Of a DNA stretch of 64,000 bases, positions 26,030-36,062 are shown piece by piece. The DNA is from LD21 sp963715785 (GTDB lineage: Bacteria > Bacteroidota > Bacteroidia > Bacteroidales > VadinHA17): assembly GCA_963715785.1 (NCBI GenBank), contig OY970276.1, positions 4,925,277 through 4,989,276 on the forward strand. Direction: 5' to 3'. Positions within the stretch are counted from its first letter, which is position 1. Each line of letters begins with the position of its first letter. The notes beneath the pieces are model-generated. The model saw nothing but the letters and a program-made list of their open reading frames with translations. It was not told the origin of the DNA and made no database searches. The position numbers and the translations under genes are program-made.

Positions 26030-27018
26030 ATGAAAAATCTCAGGATCGTATTCATGGGAACTCCTGAGTTTGCAGTGGCAACACTTGGGGTCATTGCTTA
26101 TGAATGGCTTTAATGTGGTCGGAGTTGTAACTGCTCCCGACAAGCCATCCGGAAGAGGACGCAGAAGTTACCAAATCAGCTGTTAAGGATGTTTGCTGAA
26201 TTCAGCAATCTTGCGCAAGTAATGCAACCACTGAATCTTAAGGATCCTGATTTTCTGAAAGCTCTTAAAGAATTAAATGCTGATCTTTTTATCGTTGTAG
26301 CATTCCGGATGCTGCCCGAAGAAGTATGGAAAATGCCGTCGCTTGGGAACAATTAATCTGCATGCTTCACTCCTTCCCGATTACCGTGGCGCAGCACCTA
26401 TAAATCATGCTATAATAAATGGGGAAACCACAACCGGGGTAACAACATTCCTTATTGACGAAAAAATCGATACCGGAAATATTCTTAAGGGAAGAAGTTC
26501 AGATTTTCCCATTTGAAAATGCCGGCGATCTTCATGACAGATTAATGAGAACAGGTGCCAGACTGGTAATAAAAACCATAACAGCGCTCAATCGCTGAAA
26601 AGAAGATCGAGCCACTGCCTCAGGCTAACCTGACTAGATAAGAGGCAGAGCCTCCAGAAACTTGCACCAAAGATTCATCCCAGAGGATTGTATTATCGAC
26701 TGGAATAATGACGCGCTCAAAATTCACAATTTAGTGAGAGGACTTTCACCATATCCATGCGCCAGATCATGGTTCAAAAATGATATCGGCTTCAATTTCA
26801 TTTAAAATATTCGAGAGTCAGCCTGAAATTGAAAAACACTCTTTTATCCCGGAAAAATAATTTCCGATGGAAAACGCTATATTAAAATCAGTTGTAAGGA
26901 TGGATTTCTAAAATTACAAGTCTTGCAGATTGAAGGAAAGAACCGGATGAGTACAAATGAGTTTCTCAGAGGATTTAAAATAGAAGACTTCACTATTCCT
27001 GAGAATCAACCGGTTTGA
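26030..27018 (+). CDS. fmt: Methionyl-tRNA formyltransferase, frameshifted
   Basis: Formylates initiator Met-tRNA. The reconstructed frame starts MKNLRIVFMGTPEFAVATL, continues FNVVGVVTAPDKPSGRGR and reaches LNADLFIVVAFRMLPEEVW. It then carries the formyl-tetrahydrofolate signature LHASLLPDYRGAAPI followed by NHAIINGE.TTGVTTFLIDEKIDTG. The C-terminal domain has NLVRGLSPYPCARSWF and ends FLRGFKIEDFTIPENQPV. About 329 codons, as expected. At least five one-base shifts are needed (the first near 26090, others near 26160, 26340, 26490 and 26600). It is the most heavily broken gene in the window. It follows ribBA by 38 bp. Confidence 0.88.
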
Positions 27019-27024
27019 AACTTC

Positions 27025-28027
27025 TTAGCCATATCTTCTTACCGGTGCCGGTTCTGTTCCCTCAGCCATCCTGTTCATCTCATAGAGTTTCTTAAGCTTT
27101 ATCCCATAGCGCTGAGAAATCTGATACATTGTATCTCCTTCAACAGTATTATAATATTCTTTCCCCTGTTCTGCCTTATCGCGTTTGGGCTGAAGATAAA
27201 GCATCTGACCCGACTTGGCTGGAAATCACTTTTCAGCTCATTATATCTGGACAAGTTCCCATTTCAGCAGCTGAAATTCATTTTCGAGTTTTTCCCTTGT
27301 ATCTCCGTCCCTGACAATAATATACTGAATCCTGTTATTTTCCATTACCCTTGGGATAATTGCCGAAACCGCCAGTATTCCCTGAAGCCGGAGATCTGAT
27401 AGTTTTCTCAGCACTGCCTGATGAATTGGTTTTCAGTGTATCTTTTAACAGTACTTCGCTGGAGCGTTCAGGAATATTTGCCACAGAAGCACTGTGATCA
27501 TAATTCCAGAGATTATTTTCTTCAATAGTCCTGATCAGCATATTTGCATAGTCGGGATTTGTGGCATATCCGGCCTTTTTCAATCCATATGCCCATGACT
27601 TTATAATCGTTGAATTATAGCTGAAAAGAAAACTATATCGTGGTACAGATTTCAGAAAATCTGAATGGTCATAAAATGACTCTTCAGGCTTATTGTATTT
27701 TCTGAAACATTCATTTCGTTTATTATCATTATGCCTGATTGTAGGACCTTTCCAGTCATCGTGACATTTTATCCCAAAGTGATTATTGGCTTCCCGGGCA
27801 AGAGTGCTATGACCACAATCAGATTCAATTATACCCTGTGCAAGGGTAATGCTGGCAGGAATACCAGTTCTCTTCATCTCATTGACAGCAAGATCCTTAT
27901 ATTTGTTTACATATTCCTGGACAGAAAAATCAGGAGCAGAAGATGATACTAAAGGTTTGTAGGTTTTACAAGAAAACAGACTAACTAAAAAAGCTAAAAG
28001 AAGAAAAGGAGAAAGTCTGTCACCCAT
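27025..28027 (-). CDS. Glucosaminidase-domain lipoprotein with C-terminal LysM, frameshifted
   Basis: A peptidoglycan hydrolase-like lipoprotein. The start at 28027 (MGDRLSPFLLLAFLVSLFSC) gives a lipobox; a longer frame to 28165 begins with a non-signal sequence. The GH73-type domain covers about 40-190: PASITLAQGIIESDCGHSTLAREANNHFGIKC holds the expected catalytic glutamate (IIES), and GYATNPDYANMLIRTIEENNLWNYD closes it. After a frame change near 27345 come IQYIIVRDGDTREKLENEFQLLKWEL and then, after another near 27215, KEYYNTVEGDTMYQISQRYGIKLKKLYEMNRM, a clear LysM repeat. It is convergent with fmt, and their stops lie 6 bp apart. Confidence 0.85.
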
Positions 28028-28378
28028 ATGAAAAAATTTTAGGACAAAAATATAAAAAAAAGTATCAATAATACCTGATTTGACAATTACCCTCAAAGTG
28101 TCAGAAGCCAGCTTTAAAACAGGTGACTCAAAGTTTTTAATGATCTTTCTGTTCTCCTCCATCATGCTTCCCCGGAGAGAAATAAGGGTAGTCAGATAAG
28201 CTTTAGCAGGTAATAAAGATGAAGACAGCTGTTCGCACTTTGGGAATTCCAGTTGGTGGAAAGGCCCGATGCCTGACAGGAAGTAATGGGATATTATCTT
28301 TCTATTTCAGGTCACTCCAAACTCTAGCTCACTCCAAACTTATTTTGTTACCTTTATGCTTCAATCATCAGGAGTATT
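28028..28378. other. Intergenic region between divergent genes
   Basis: 350 bp with no supported gene. On the minus strand TATTTTTG (28052-28045) could be the -7 box of the glucosaminidase gene. Near 28313 the sequence CACTCCAAACT is repeated 20 bp apart before cdd. Nothing else is recognisable. Confidence 0.4.
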
Positions 28379-28879
28379 ATGATTAGAACGAAGAAATTGT
28401 CATTTTCATATACGGAGTATGAAAATATTGATGAACTTGATTCGAATGATATGGAATTCTGGTCCATGCTGCGCGGCAGGCTGCAATGAAAGCTTATGCT
28501 CCTTATTCGAGATTCAGGGTCGGAGCAGCCTTAAGACTTGAAGCGGGGTTATTATTACCGGGGCAAATGTAGAAAATGCAGCTTTCCCTTCTGGCATTTG
28601 TGCGGAAAGAAGCAGTTCTTTCAAGTTCAATATCAAATTATCCGGATGATAAACCGGTAGCATTGGCTATAGCGGCTCTGAGTGAGGGTGTGCTGACCGA
28701 TGATCCTCCATCTCCATGCGGAAACTGCCGTCAGGTAATTGCTGAAGAGGAATCAAGAACGGGAAACAGGATAAAAATAATTCTGTCGGGAAAAAATAAA
28801 ACTCAGATTATTGACGGGATCAGCGAGTCTTCTTCCTTTGCAATTTAACAGGAAGAATCTGAAGCCAGATCTTCCCTGA
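28379..28879 (+). CDS. cdd: Cytidine deaminase, frameshifted
   Basis: Converts cytidine to uridine in pyrimidine salvage. The reconstructed frame is MIRTKKLSFSYTEYENIDEL, then HAARQAAMKAYAPYSRFRVGAAL, and ENAAFPSGICAERS with the CAE zinc and proton-shuttle motif. PPSPCGNCRQVIAEEE with the two other zinc cysteines follows, and then IIDGI.SLLPLQF. About 165 residues, typical for the Bacteroidetes enzyme. Shifts are needed near 28465, 28550-28610 and 28825. With the last shift repaired the gene reads into the 3' end of the convergent response regulator gene, overlapping it by about 35 bp. Confidence 0.87.
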
Positions 28880-29563
28880 CTATCAGTTGAAAACCGGCGC
28901 CATGTATGTTTTTAATATTCAGGTCAGGATCTTCCGACAAAAATTTTCTAAGTTTTGTTATATAAACATCCATACTGCGGGCGGTAAAGTAATCATCGGA
29001 TCCCCATATTTTCTTGAAGGGCCATCTCTCTGCTTATCAGGGCATTCGGATTTACAGCCAACAATTCCAGCAACTGTGCCTCCTTAGGAGATAGCTTCTT
29101 TTCATCACTGCCGATAGTAAGAGTCCGTAGCTTTGAATTAAATACGAACTTTCCTATCTCATAGAAATCCTTTGTACCAGCCTGAAAATCGCGTCGTGAA
29201 ATGATTGCCCTGATTTTTGCAAGCAGGATATCGGTATCGAACGGCTTGGTCACATAATCATCCGCTCCTACTCCATAACCCTTGAGGACATCATCTTTCA
29301 GCTTTTTTGCAGTTAGAAAAATAATAGGCACTTCAGTGTTTATCTTGTCTTATCTCATTGGCAATAGTAAAGCCATCCACATGAGGAAGCATTATGTCAA
29401 GTATACAGATATTAAAGACACCTCTCCTGAAATGATCAATTGCATATTTTCCATCATCGACCCACTCAACTGAATAGTCGTTGATTTCAAGATACGATTT
29501 AAGAACAGAACCAAAGCTTAAATCATCCTCAACCAGAAAAATCTTGACAGGTTTGTTGCTCAT
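28845..29563 (-). CDS. OmpR/PhoB-family response regulator (RprY-like), frameshifted
   Basis: About 239 residues. Receiver domain: FLVEDDLSFGSVLKSYLE, phospho-acceptor D56 in CILDIMLPHVDG, FLTAK and the lysine of DDYVTKPFD. The winged-helix DNA-binding domain runs from FVFNSKLRTLTIG through LSPKEAQLLELLAVNPNALISRE. After a frame change near 29005 it continues KIWGSDDYFTARSMDVYITKLRKFL and IKNIHGAGFQLIV. Another shift lies near 29332 inside the receiver. It starts 2 bp after the kinase stop, so the two are co-transcribed. Similarity to Bacteroides RprY is by overall pattern. See the TTAACT repeats at 31251-31288 for a possible binding site. Confidence 0.9.
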
Positions 29564-29565
29564 TG

Positions 29566-31210
29566 CTAATTATCCCAGTTAAATGGTAAAAATATTTCGA
29601 ACCGGCTTCCCTTTCCTGGTTCACTATAAACATTTATATTGCCCTTATGGGCTTCAATAATAGACCGCGCATAATTTAAGCCAAGTCCAAAACCCTTGAC
29701 ATCATGCACATTACCAGAACTCTGACGGTAAAATCTTTCGAAATATCTTGCTTTGAACGGCCTTAGTCATGCCAATGCCTTTATCTTCAACACATAAAAT
29801 TAATCCTTTTTCGTAATTTCTGGTAGAAACAGTTATCTCAGGTACTTCCGGAGAATATTTTATCGCATTATCCAGCAGGTTATTCACAAGGTTTGTGAGA
29901 TGCTCAGCTATCGCCAAATATGAAAGGATCCACAGCATTCAGATTGAGATTTATTTTCCCGTTTCTCTGATGAACCTGTATTTCTATCGTATCAACTGCA
30001 TGCTCAATAATTGTATGAATCGACACATTTTCGAACCTGAACTCAATTTCTTTTTTATCAAGAGAAGCAATCTGAAGTATTGTTTCAACTTTCTTGTTCA
30101 TCCTGCTGTTCTCTTTTTTGATCATACCGATGAAATGTCGTATACTGTTCTCATCTTTGATGACCTTTGAATTCGTTATTGTATCGGCAGCCAGAGAAAT
30201 TGTTGCAATAGGAGTTTTAAATTCATGTGTCATATTGTTTATGAAATCCGATTTCATTTCTGATATCTTCTTCTGTCGTATTATAAAATAGAGACTGAGA
30301 GCAAATGTAGCCAGGATAAAGAGGGAGAAGAGCAATGAACCTCCAAGTATCCATACCATCGATCCGAGCACATAATTTGTACGCTCCGGAAAAATCACGG
30401 AAAGAATCAGATCCTGCTGGATTAGATTGTCGGGAAATAACCTGACCATATATTTACTCTTCAGAAAATCATTTTTTTGGGACTTCTTAAATATTCCGTC
30501 CTGAACAACCCCGTTTTTTATAATTGCAAATTCATATGGTGTTTCTATTCCTGTATAAGCAAGCGACTGTTGGAGAGTACTTTCAATTTCATTATTATCA
30601 AGTTCGAGTGTCTTTTCCCATTGGTAGATCTCATTTATCATCTGGTCACTCATATTCTGAAACTCATTTGATCGTTTCTTAACCCAGTTAAGAAATTCTT
30701 TTTGTTTTATATAGACAGCCCTTGAATTCGTATTCACCTTATCTCCGTTTTTGAGTATATTCATGTTGCCCGACTTATCGGGAGCAGAAACAACATAAGT
30801 AACAGAATCGGATAATAGTTTATTATCCTTTGTAATTGTGTATGATTTGTTTACTGTGGTGATTTTTCCGGTATCAGGACCTCCGGAAAGCGATTGATGG
30901 GTAATACTTACGCTCAATTTATTATCCGGGATCTGAAGAATAGGTCTCCTATGCTCAGGTATCCAGTCACATCACCTGATGAATCATTGATAGTAACCGG
31001 ATCAGCCGGCATGAAATTATTAAAAAAGTTCATCTTCCGGGAAGATTCAATTGCATTGGCTGCATTTATAAGACTCAGGCTAACCCTGTTATTGAAGCCG
31101 TCATTCTGTATTTCAATTGCATTCTTTATCCACACAGTCTGAACCCAGATGATACCAATAATGGACAATACCATCATGAAAATCAGACCGGTGAATTTCT
31201 TTCTGTTCAT
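29566..31210 (-). CDS. Membrane sensor histidine kinase (RprX-like), frameshifted
   Basis: About 548 residues from the ATG at 31210 (MNRKKFTGLIFMMVLSIIGIIWVQ). The first membrane helix is near 8-25. A periplasmic sensor region of about 250 residues and a second helix (LGGSLLFSLFILATFALSLYF) follow. The H box is NNMTHEFKTPIATISLA, with the phospho-acceptor histidine. The N box is NLLDNAIKYSP, the G1 box DKGIGM, the F box FERFYRQSSG and the G2 box GFGLGLNYARSI; the end is FEIFLPFNWDN. Frame changes near 30917, 29925 and 29735. The order kinase then regulator, 2 bp apart, matches the RprX-RprY arrangement. A divergent secreted protein starts 132 bp away. Confidence 0.9.
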
Positions 31211-31250
31211 GCTACAAAAGTAAATCATAAAGTCGTTAATAAAGAAGTAT

Positions 31251-31316
31251 TTAACTTTTCATTAACTCTTATTAACTGAAAATTAACTGTGAAGTAGCTG
31301 GATAAGAGTAATTTTG
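31251..31316 (+). promoter_or_regulatory. Four TTAACT direct repeats upstream of a -7 box: probable response-regulator operator
   Basis: TTAACT occurs at 31251, 31262, 31272 and 31283, spacings 11, 10 and 11 bp, placing the copies on one face of the helix. A -7 match, TAATTTTG, lies at 31309-31316, and the -33 position 19 bp upstream is occupied by the last repeat (ACTG instead of TTTG), as in activator-dependent promoters. Toward the kinase gene a minus-strand TACTTTTG lies at 31222-31215, so the same repeats could control both directions. Confidence 0.7.
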
Positions 31317-31342
31317 AAATATTAAAAACTAATAATCCAATT

Positions 31343-32077
31343 ATGAAAAGAGCTTTTAAAATTATTTGCGCCGCAATTTTTATACTCTTCATCCCCGTTT
31401 CACATACTAACGGACAGGAGAAAAAAAATGAAAAGAAGATAAAAATTATAGTGGACGACGGATCAGCAACAAGGATTGTTGTTGACACATTATTGAATAA
31501 CAGTTCACAAAATGACTCAATTCTGCTAAAGGATGGTTCGGTAGTCTATATCAATCGCCAGGGATCGGAATCAGGCTTAGGCAATCATAAGGGGAAAGAT
31601 AATTTTACAGTGACTTATTCATCGAACGGGAATAATGAAGGTAATGAAAATAAAGAGGTAACTGTTATAAGTTCTGATTCGTCAGAAGTCAACGACAGTA
31701 GTAATGCCGGCACTTATAATTATACAAGTTCCGAGAGTCATGAAGGGCATGGCATGAGAAAATATAAAGTTATCACACGGAAGTCAAAAGGAGACGGAAA
31801 CAATGTAGAGATCTATTCAATTGATAAGGAGGAAGCTCCCGATCGTGAAATCGAAAATTCGATATCTGTAAATGATTCAGGCAATGATAAGGAATCAACA
31901 ACCACCACAAAATATGTGATTGCGAAAGATGGTATTGTTGTAACTGTACAAGGTAACGACGAAGCAAGGGCAAAAGAGCTTGTGAAGGAAATTGAAGCTA
32001 AAATGGGTATAAAAAGTGAATCCTCTCCGAATAAGGAAAAAGTGAAAGCAGAATCAAAAAAAGTAAATGGAAAATAA
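31343..32077 (+). CDS. Secreted protein of unknown function, divergent from the two-component system
   Basis: 244 residues, clean frame. Signal peptide MKRAFKIICAAIFILFIPVSHTNGQ, then a highly polar mature protein rich in lysine, glutamate, serine and asparagine. There are short strand-like segments (KIKIIVDDGSATRIVVDTLL, KYKVITRKSKG, KYVIAKDGIVVTVQG) and a charged helical end (ARAKELVKEIEAKMGIK). No cysteine beyond the signal peptide and no domain that I recognise. With no lipobox it is expected to be periplasmic or exported. The promoter carries the TTAACT repeats, which suggests it is a target of the adjacent RprXY-like system, perhaps in envelope stress. That link is inferred. Confidence 0.75.
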   Translation: MKRAFKIICAAIFILFIPVSHTNGQEKKNEKKIKIIVDDGSATRIVVDTLLNNSSQNDSILLKDGSVVYINRQGSESGLGNHKGKDNFTVTYSSNGNNEGNENKEVTVISSDSSEVNDSSNAGTYNYTSSESHEGHGMRKYKVITRKSKGDGNNVEIYSIDKEEAPDREIENSISVNDSGNDKESTTTTKYVIAKDGIVVTVQGNDEARAKELVKEIEAKMGIKSESSPNKEKVKAESKKVNGK

Positions 32078-32138
32078 TAAATCAATAATATTGGTTTATT
32101 CAACACATAAAGATGAGCCGGTTATTCCGGCTTATTTT

Positions 32139-32819
32139 TTATGCAATGGAATTGATAAAAACCGACCAGATATCACCTTCGGGAAAATGTGCAATGATTG
32201 AAACCGGCTCCTTTTTAACCGGATGTATAAAATCAAGCCTGCGTGCAAAGAGACTTATGCTGCCGTCTTCATTCGATCGCGAAAAACCATATTTCAGATC
32301 ACCTTTTACAGGGCAACCTATTTTTGCGAGTTGAGCCCTTATCTGATGGTGCCTGCCTGAATGCAGTTCAATTTCAAGGAGATAAAATCGTTCCGATCTG
32401 CCTTTCAGCTTGTAGGTCAGACTGGCTTCTTTTGAGCCATTTACCTCATTATCATATACATAAGTTTTGTTTTGGGCTTCATTCTTCTTAAGAAAATGAG
32501 TAATTGTGGCTTCATCTTCCGGTGGCCGTTCTTTTACTATCGCCAGGTAAATCTTTTTAACCTGCCTTGTCCTGAACATCTCATTTAAGCGGGCGAGAGC
32601 CTTCGATGTTCTTGCGTAAAGCATAACCCCGCTCACTGGGCGATCAAGCCTGTGAACAACTCCCAGAAAAACCTCACCGGTTTTTTTGTACTTTTCCGCA
32701 AGATATTTTTTAATTTCAATATCCAGGGGTGCATCCCCGGTTTTGTCTCCCTGAGACAGGTCGGAGGATCTTTTATAAACAGCGATTAAATGATTATCTT
32801 CGTATAGAATTTCAGCCAT
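32139..32819 (-). CDS. RluA-family 23S rRNA/tRNA pseudouridine synthase
   Basis: 226 residues, intact although its neighbours are frameshifted. VVHRLDRPVSGVMLYARTSKALARL contains the catalytic aspartate D59. LLEIELHSGRHHQIRAQLAKIGCPVKGDLKYG is the second conserved block, and GSISLFARRLDFIHP is the C-terminal one. There is no N-terminal S4 domain, which makes it a short RluA-type enzyme rather than RluD/RluC. The substrate uridine cannot be assigned. It is followed on the same strand (upstream) by panB, 11 bp away, so the two probably form an operon. Confidence 0.9.
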   Translation of the reverse strand: MAEILYEDNHLIAVYKRSSDLSQGDKTGDAPLDIEIKKYLAEKYKKTGEVFLGVVHRLDRPVSGVMLYARTSKALARLNEMFRTRQVKKIYLAIVKERPPEDEATITHFLKKNEAQNKTYVYDNEVNGSKEASLTYKLKGRSERFYLLEIELHSGRHHQIRAQLAKIGCPVKGDLKYGFSRSNEDGSISLFARRLDFIHPVKKEPVSIIAHFPEGDIWSVFINSIA

Positions 32820-32830
32820 CAGAATTTTTG

Positions 32831-33647
32831 TTAATACTGCTCCTTTTCATTTGGGAAGTCCTGTGATCTTACATCTTTAATGTATGCCTGTACGGCACCT
32901 TTTATCTCTGAGTAAAGATTATGATATCTCCTGAGAAAACGCGGTGAGAATTCCTGCGTAATTCCAAGCATATCATGAAGGACCAATACCTGTCCGTCGG
33001 TTTTCCCTCCGGCGCCTATTCCAATAACCGGTATCTTGAGGTTGTTTGTCACTTCCTCTGCAAGCCTGGCAGGAATTTTTTCAAGTACAATTGCGAAACA
33101 GCCAGTCTGTTCCAGCAGTCTGGCATCTTCCATAAGGCGGCGTGCTTCTTCTTCCTCTTTTGCCCGGACAACATAAGTACCGAACTTATGGATAGCCTGA
33201 GGTGTAAGGCCCAGATGGCCCATCACAGGGATACCTGCTGACAGTATACGCTCAATCGATTCAACCACCTGCTGTCCGCCTTCCAGTTTAACGGCATGCG
33301 CACCTGTTTCCTTCATAATTCTTATAGAAGAGGCCAAAGCTTCTTTCGAATTGCCCTGATATGTGCCAAAAGGCAAGATCTACAACAACCAGCGCACGCT
33401 TAACTGCTCTCACAACCGAAGCCGCATGATATATCATATTATCCAGCGTAATTGGCAGTGTAGTATCGAAACCTGCCATCACATTCGAAGCAGAATCACC
33501 AACAAGTATCACATCGATCTCAGCCTCATCAAGTATTTTCGCGATAGAATAGTCATAAGCTGTCAGCATTGCAATTTTCTCGCCTTTCAACTTCATCTCA
33601 TTCAAAACATGAGTTGTAACTCTTTTTACTGTATCATGTATCGGCAT
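32831..33647 (-). CDS. panB: 3-methyl-2-oxobutanoate hydroxymethyltransferase, frameshifted once
   Basis: First committed step of pantothenate synthesis: transfers a hydroxymethyl group from methylene-tetrahydrofolate to ketoisovalerate. About 272 residues. The N half has KIAMLTAYDYSIAKILDEAEIDVILVGDS (metal-binding D) and VMAGFDTTLPITLDNMIYH. The C half has PFGTYQ, AHAVKLEGG, GIPVMGHLGLTPQ, FAIVLEKIP and VIGIGAGGKTDGQVLVLHDMLG. A single shift near 33368 separates VVVDL from PFGTYQ; the pieces abut without loss. Confidence 0.93.
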
Positions 33648-33672
33648 AGTTGTAAAAGTGTTAATACAGCTG

Positions 33673-33680
33673 CAAAGTTA
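33673..33680 (-). promoter_or_regulatory. Probable -7 element of the panB-rluA operon
   Basis: On the minus strand TAACTTTG matches TAnnTTTG, 26 bp upstream of the ATG at 33647. Nineteen bp further upstream is TATG, one base from TTTG. Confidence 0.5.
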
Positions 33681-33887
33681 CTTATTTGAATCGGATGTTC
33701 ATAGCTGCATCTTTAAATTTGGCAGGCTCAATCAGATATTCTGTCGTTTTGTCAGAAAAACAGTTGAAAATTTTAATGGCATAATCATTGATCATCAATC
33801 ATTGTAAGATTTTTAGGCAAATGAGGATGCACTGGTGTACCATTGCACCGTTTGAGGTAAAGAATGAAATTTTTAAACTAATATAAA

Positions 33888-35796
33888 ATGGGAAAAATAA
33901 TTGGAATTGATCTGGGAACAACAAATTCTTGCGTTGCAGTAATGGAAGGTAATGAACCTGTTGTAATCCCCAACAGCGAGGGTAAAAGAACCACCCCTTC
34001 AATAGTCGCATTCGTTGAAAACGGAGAACGCAAAGTCGGTGATCCGGCCAAACGGCAGGCTATTACCAATTCAAAGAAAACTGTTTTCTCGATCAAGAGA
34101 TTTATGGGCGAGACATACGATAAGGTAACAAAAGAAATTAAAAGAGTATCATATACGGTAGTAAAAGGCGACAATAATACTCCAAGAGTGAAGATTGATG
34201 ACCGGATGTATTCTCCCCAGGAAATTTCTGCAATGATCCTTCAGAAAATGAAAAAAACCGCGGAAGATTATCTGGGACAGGAAGTTACCGAGGCAGTAAT
34301 TACAGTACCCGCTTATTTCAGCGATTCACAAAGACAGGCAACCAAAGAAGCCGGTGAAATTGCAGGATTGAACTGTCAAGAGGATCATCAATGAGCCTAC
34401 TGCCGCATCGCTGGCATATGGCCTTGACAAGAAATCACAGGATCTTAAAATTGCGGTTTTCGATCTCGGAGGCGGTACTTTCGATATCTCAATCCTGGAA
34501 CTGGGAGACGGCGTCTTCGAAGTTAAATCAACTAACGGAGATACACATCTTGGCGGGGACGATTTTGACCATCTGATTATTGACTGGATGGCGGATGAAT
34601 TTCTGAAGGAAGAAGGGGTCGATCTGAGAAAAGATCCGATGGCATTACAGCGTCTGAAAGAAGCCGCTGAAAAAGCCAAGATTGAACTCTCAAGCTCAAC
34701 ATCCACTGAGATAAATCTCCCATATATAATGCCTGTAGACGGGATACCAAAGCACCTGGTTAAAACTCTGACGCGAGCAAATTTTGAAAAAATATGCGAC
34801 AAACTCATTCAGTCTTGCATAGAGCCATGTAAAATTGCCCTCAAAGATTCAGGCTTATCGGTATCAGATATTGATGAGGTCCTTTTGGTCGGAGGCTCAA
34901 CACGTATACCTGCAATTCAGCAGCTTGTTGAAAAGTTCTTCGGTCGCGTACCTTCAAAAGGCGTCAATCCTGATGAAGTTGTTGCTGTAGGCGCAGCAAT
35001 TCAGGGGGGTGTACTTACAGGAGAAGTAAAAGATGTTCTTTTGCTTGATGTGACTCCTCTGTCGCTTGGTATTGAGACAATGGGCGGGGTAATGACTAAA
35101 CTTATAGAATCAAATACAACTATTCCAACAAAGAAAACTGAAGTATTCACGACAGCAGCTGACAGTCAGCCTTCAGTTGAGATTCATGTCCTTCAGGGCG
35201 AAAGGCCCATGGCAGCCGGAAATAAAACTATCGGACGTTTCCATCTTGATGGATTGCCACCTGCACCAAGAGGAGTTCCTCAGATAGAAGTCAGTTTTGA
35301 CATAGATGCTAACGGTATTTTACACGTTGCAGCAAAAGACAGAGGGACCGGCAAGGAACAAAGGATCAGGATTGAAGCCTCTTCGGGCTTGAATGATGAC
35401 GAAATAAGAAGGATGAGAGAAGAAGCAAAAGCTAATGCTGAAGCCGACAACAAAGCCAAACAAAAGATTGATAAGATCAACACAGCCGACAGCATGATCT
35501 TTACAACCGAAAAACAGCTTAGGGAATTTGGTGATAAACTTCCGGCCGATAAAAAACCGGCTATAGAAAGTGCTCTGGCAAAGCTTAAAGAAGCACACAA
35601 ATCACAGGATGTTGATGCAATTGATAAAGCACTTGCTGAACTCAACTCGGTATGGCAGGTGGCTTCTGAAGAGATGTATAAAACTGCTCAGAATCCGGGA
35701 CAGCCCCAGGCTGATCCAGGACAGCCTACCGGTGATGGCGGCACCAAACCCGGAAATGAAGAGGTAACTGATGTTGATTTTGAAGAAGTAAAATAA
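33888..35796 (+). CDS. dnaK: Chaperone DnaK (Hsp70), frameshifted once
   Basis: About 635 residues. ATPase domain: IIGIDLGTTNSCVAVMEG, the linker-proximal VITVPAYFSDSQRQATKEAGEIAGLN, then NEPTAASLAYGLDKK, IAVFDLGGGTFDISILE and VLLVGGSTRIPAIQ. The substrate domain begins DVTPLSLGIETMGGVMTKLI and includes FDIDANGILHVAAKDRGTGK. The charged tail ends in EEVTDVDFEEVK, the usual DnaK C-terminal EEVxDVxFEEV. The one frame change is an extra C near 34374 (AACTGTC for AATGTC), which restores NVKRIINEP. dnaJ and grpE are not adjacent. Confidence 0.96.
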
Positions 35797-35812
35797 TTTA
35801 TAATTGGATTTT

Positions 35813-35853
35813 AAAAAAAGCCGTCTCATAATAATAAATGAGACGGCTTTTTT
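35813..35853 (+). terminator. Strong rho-independent terminator after dnaK
   Basis: GCCGTCTCAT (35820-35829) pairs with ATGAGACGGC (35838-35847) around an 8-nt AT loop. It is flanked by A7 on the left and T6 on the right, so it can work in both directions. Confidence 0.93.
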
Positions 35854-36062
35854 ATTTGAGCTTTTCTTAAGGTCTTTAATACTGTATTTTGAGGGGTGTG
35901 TTTAATGGATTTCTAACCGGGAGCGCCTGCTGACAATCCCATCAAGCGAACGGAATTGCTGGAGGATGGAATACTAAAAGCCATCTGACTTCTTATTAAC
36001 TCATATTTATAAATCCCAATTGATTTTTAGTAATTTTACATGAAATAATCCGTAACCAGGAG

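Noticed and set aside
22551..34400. True pseudogenes of housekeeping genes
   Set aside because: Ten neighbouring genes, several normally essential, each with single-base shifts but no domain loss, and clean genes elsewhere; sequencing indels explain this better.
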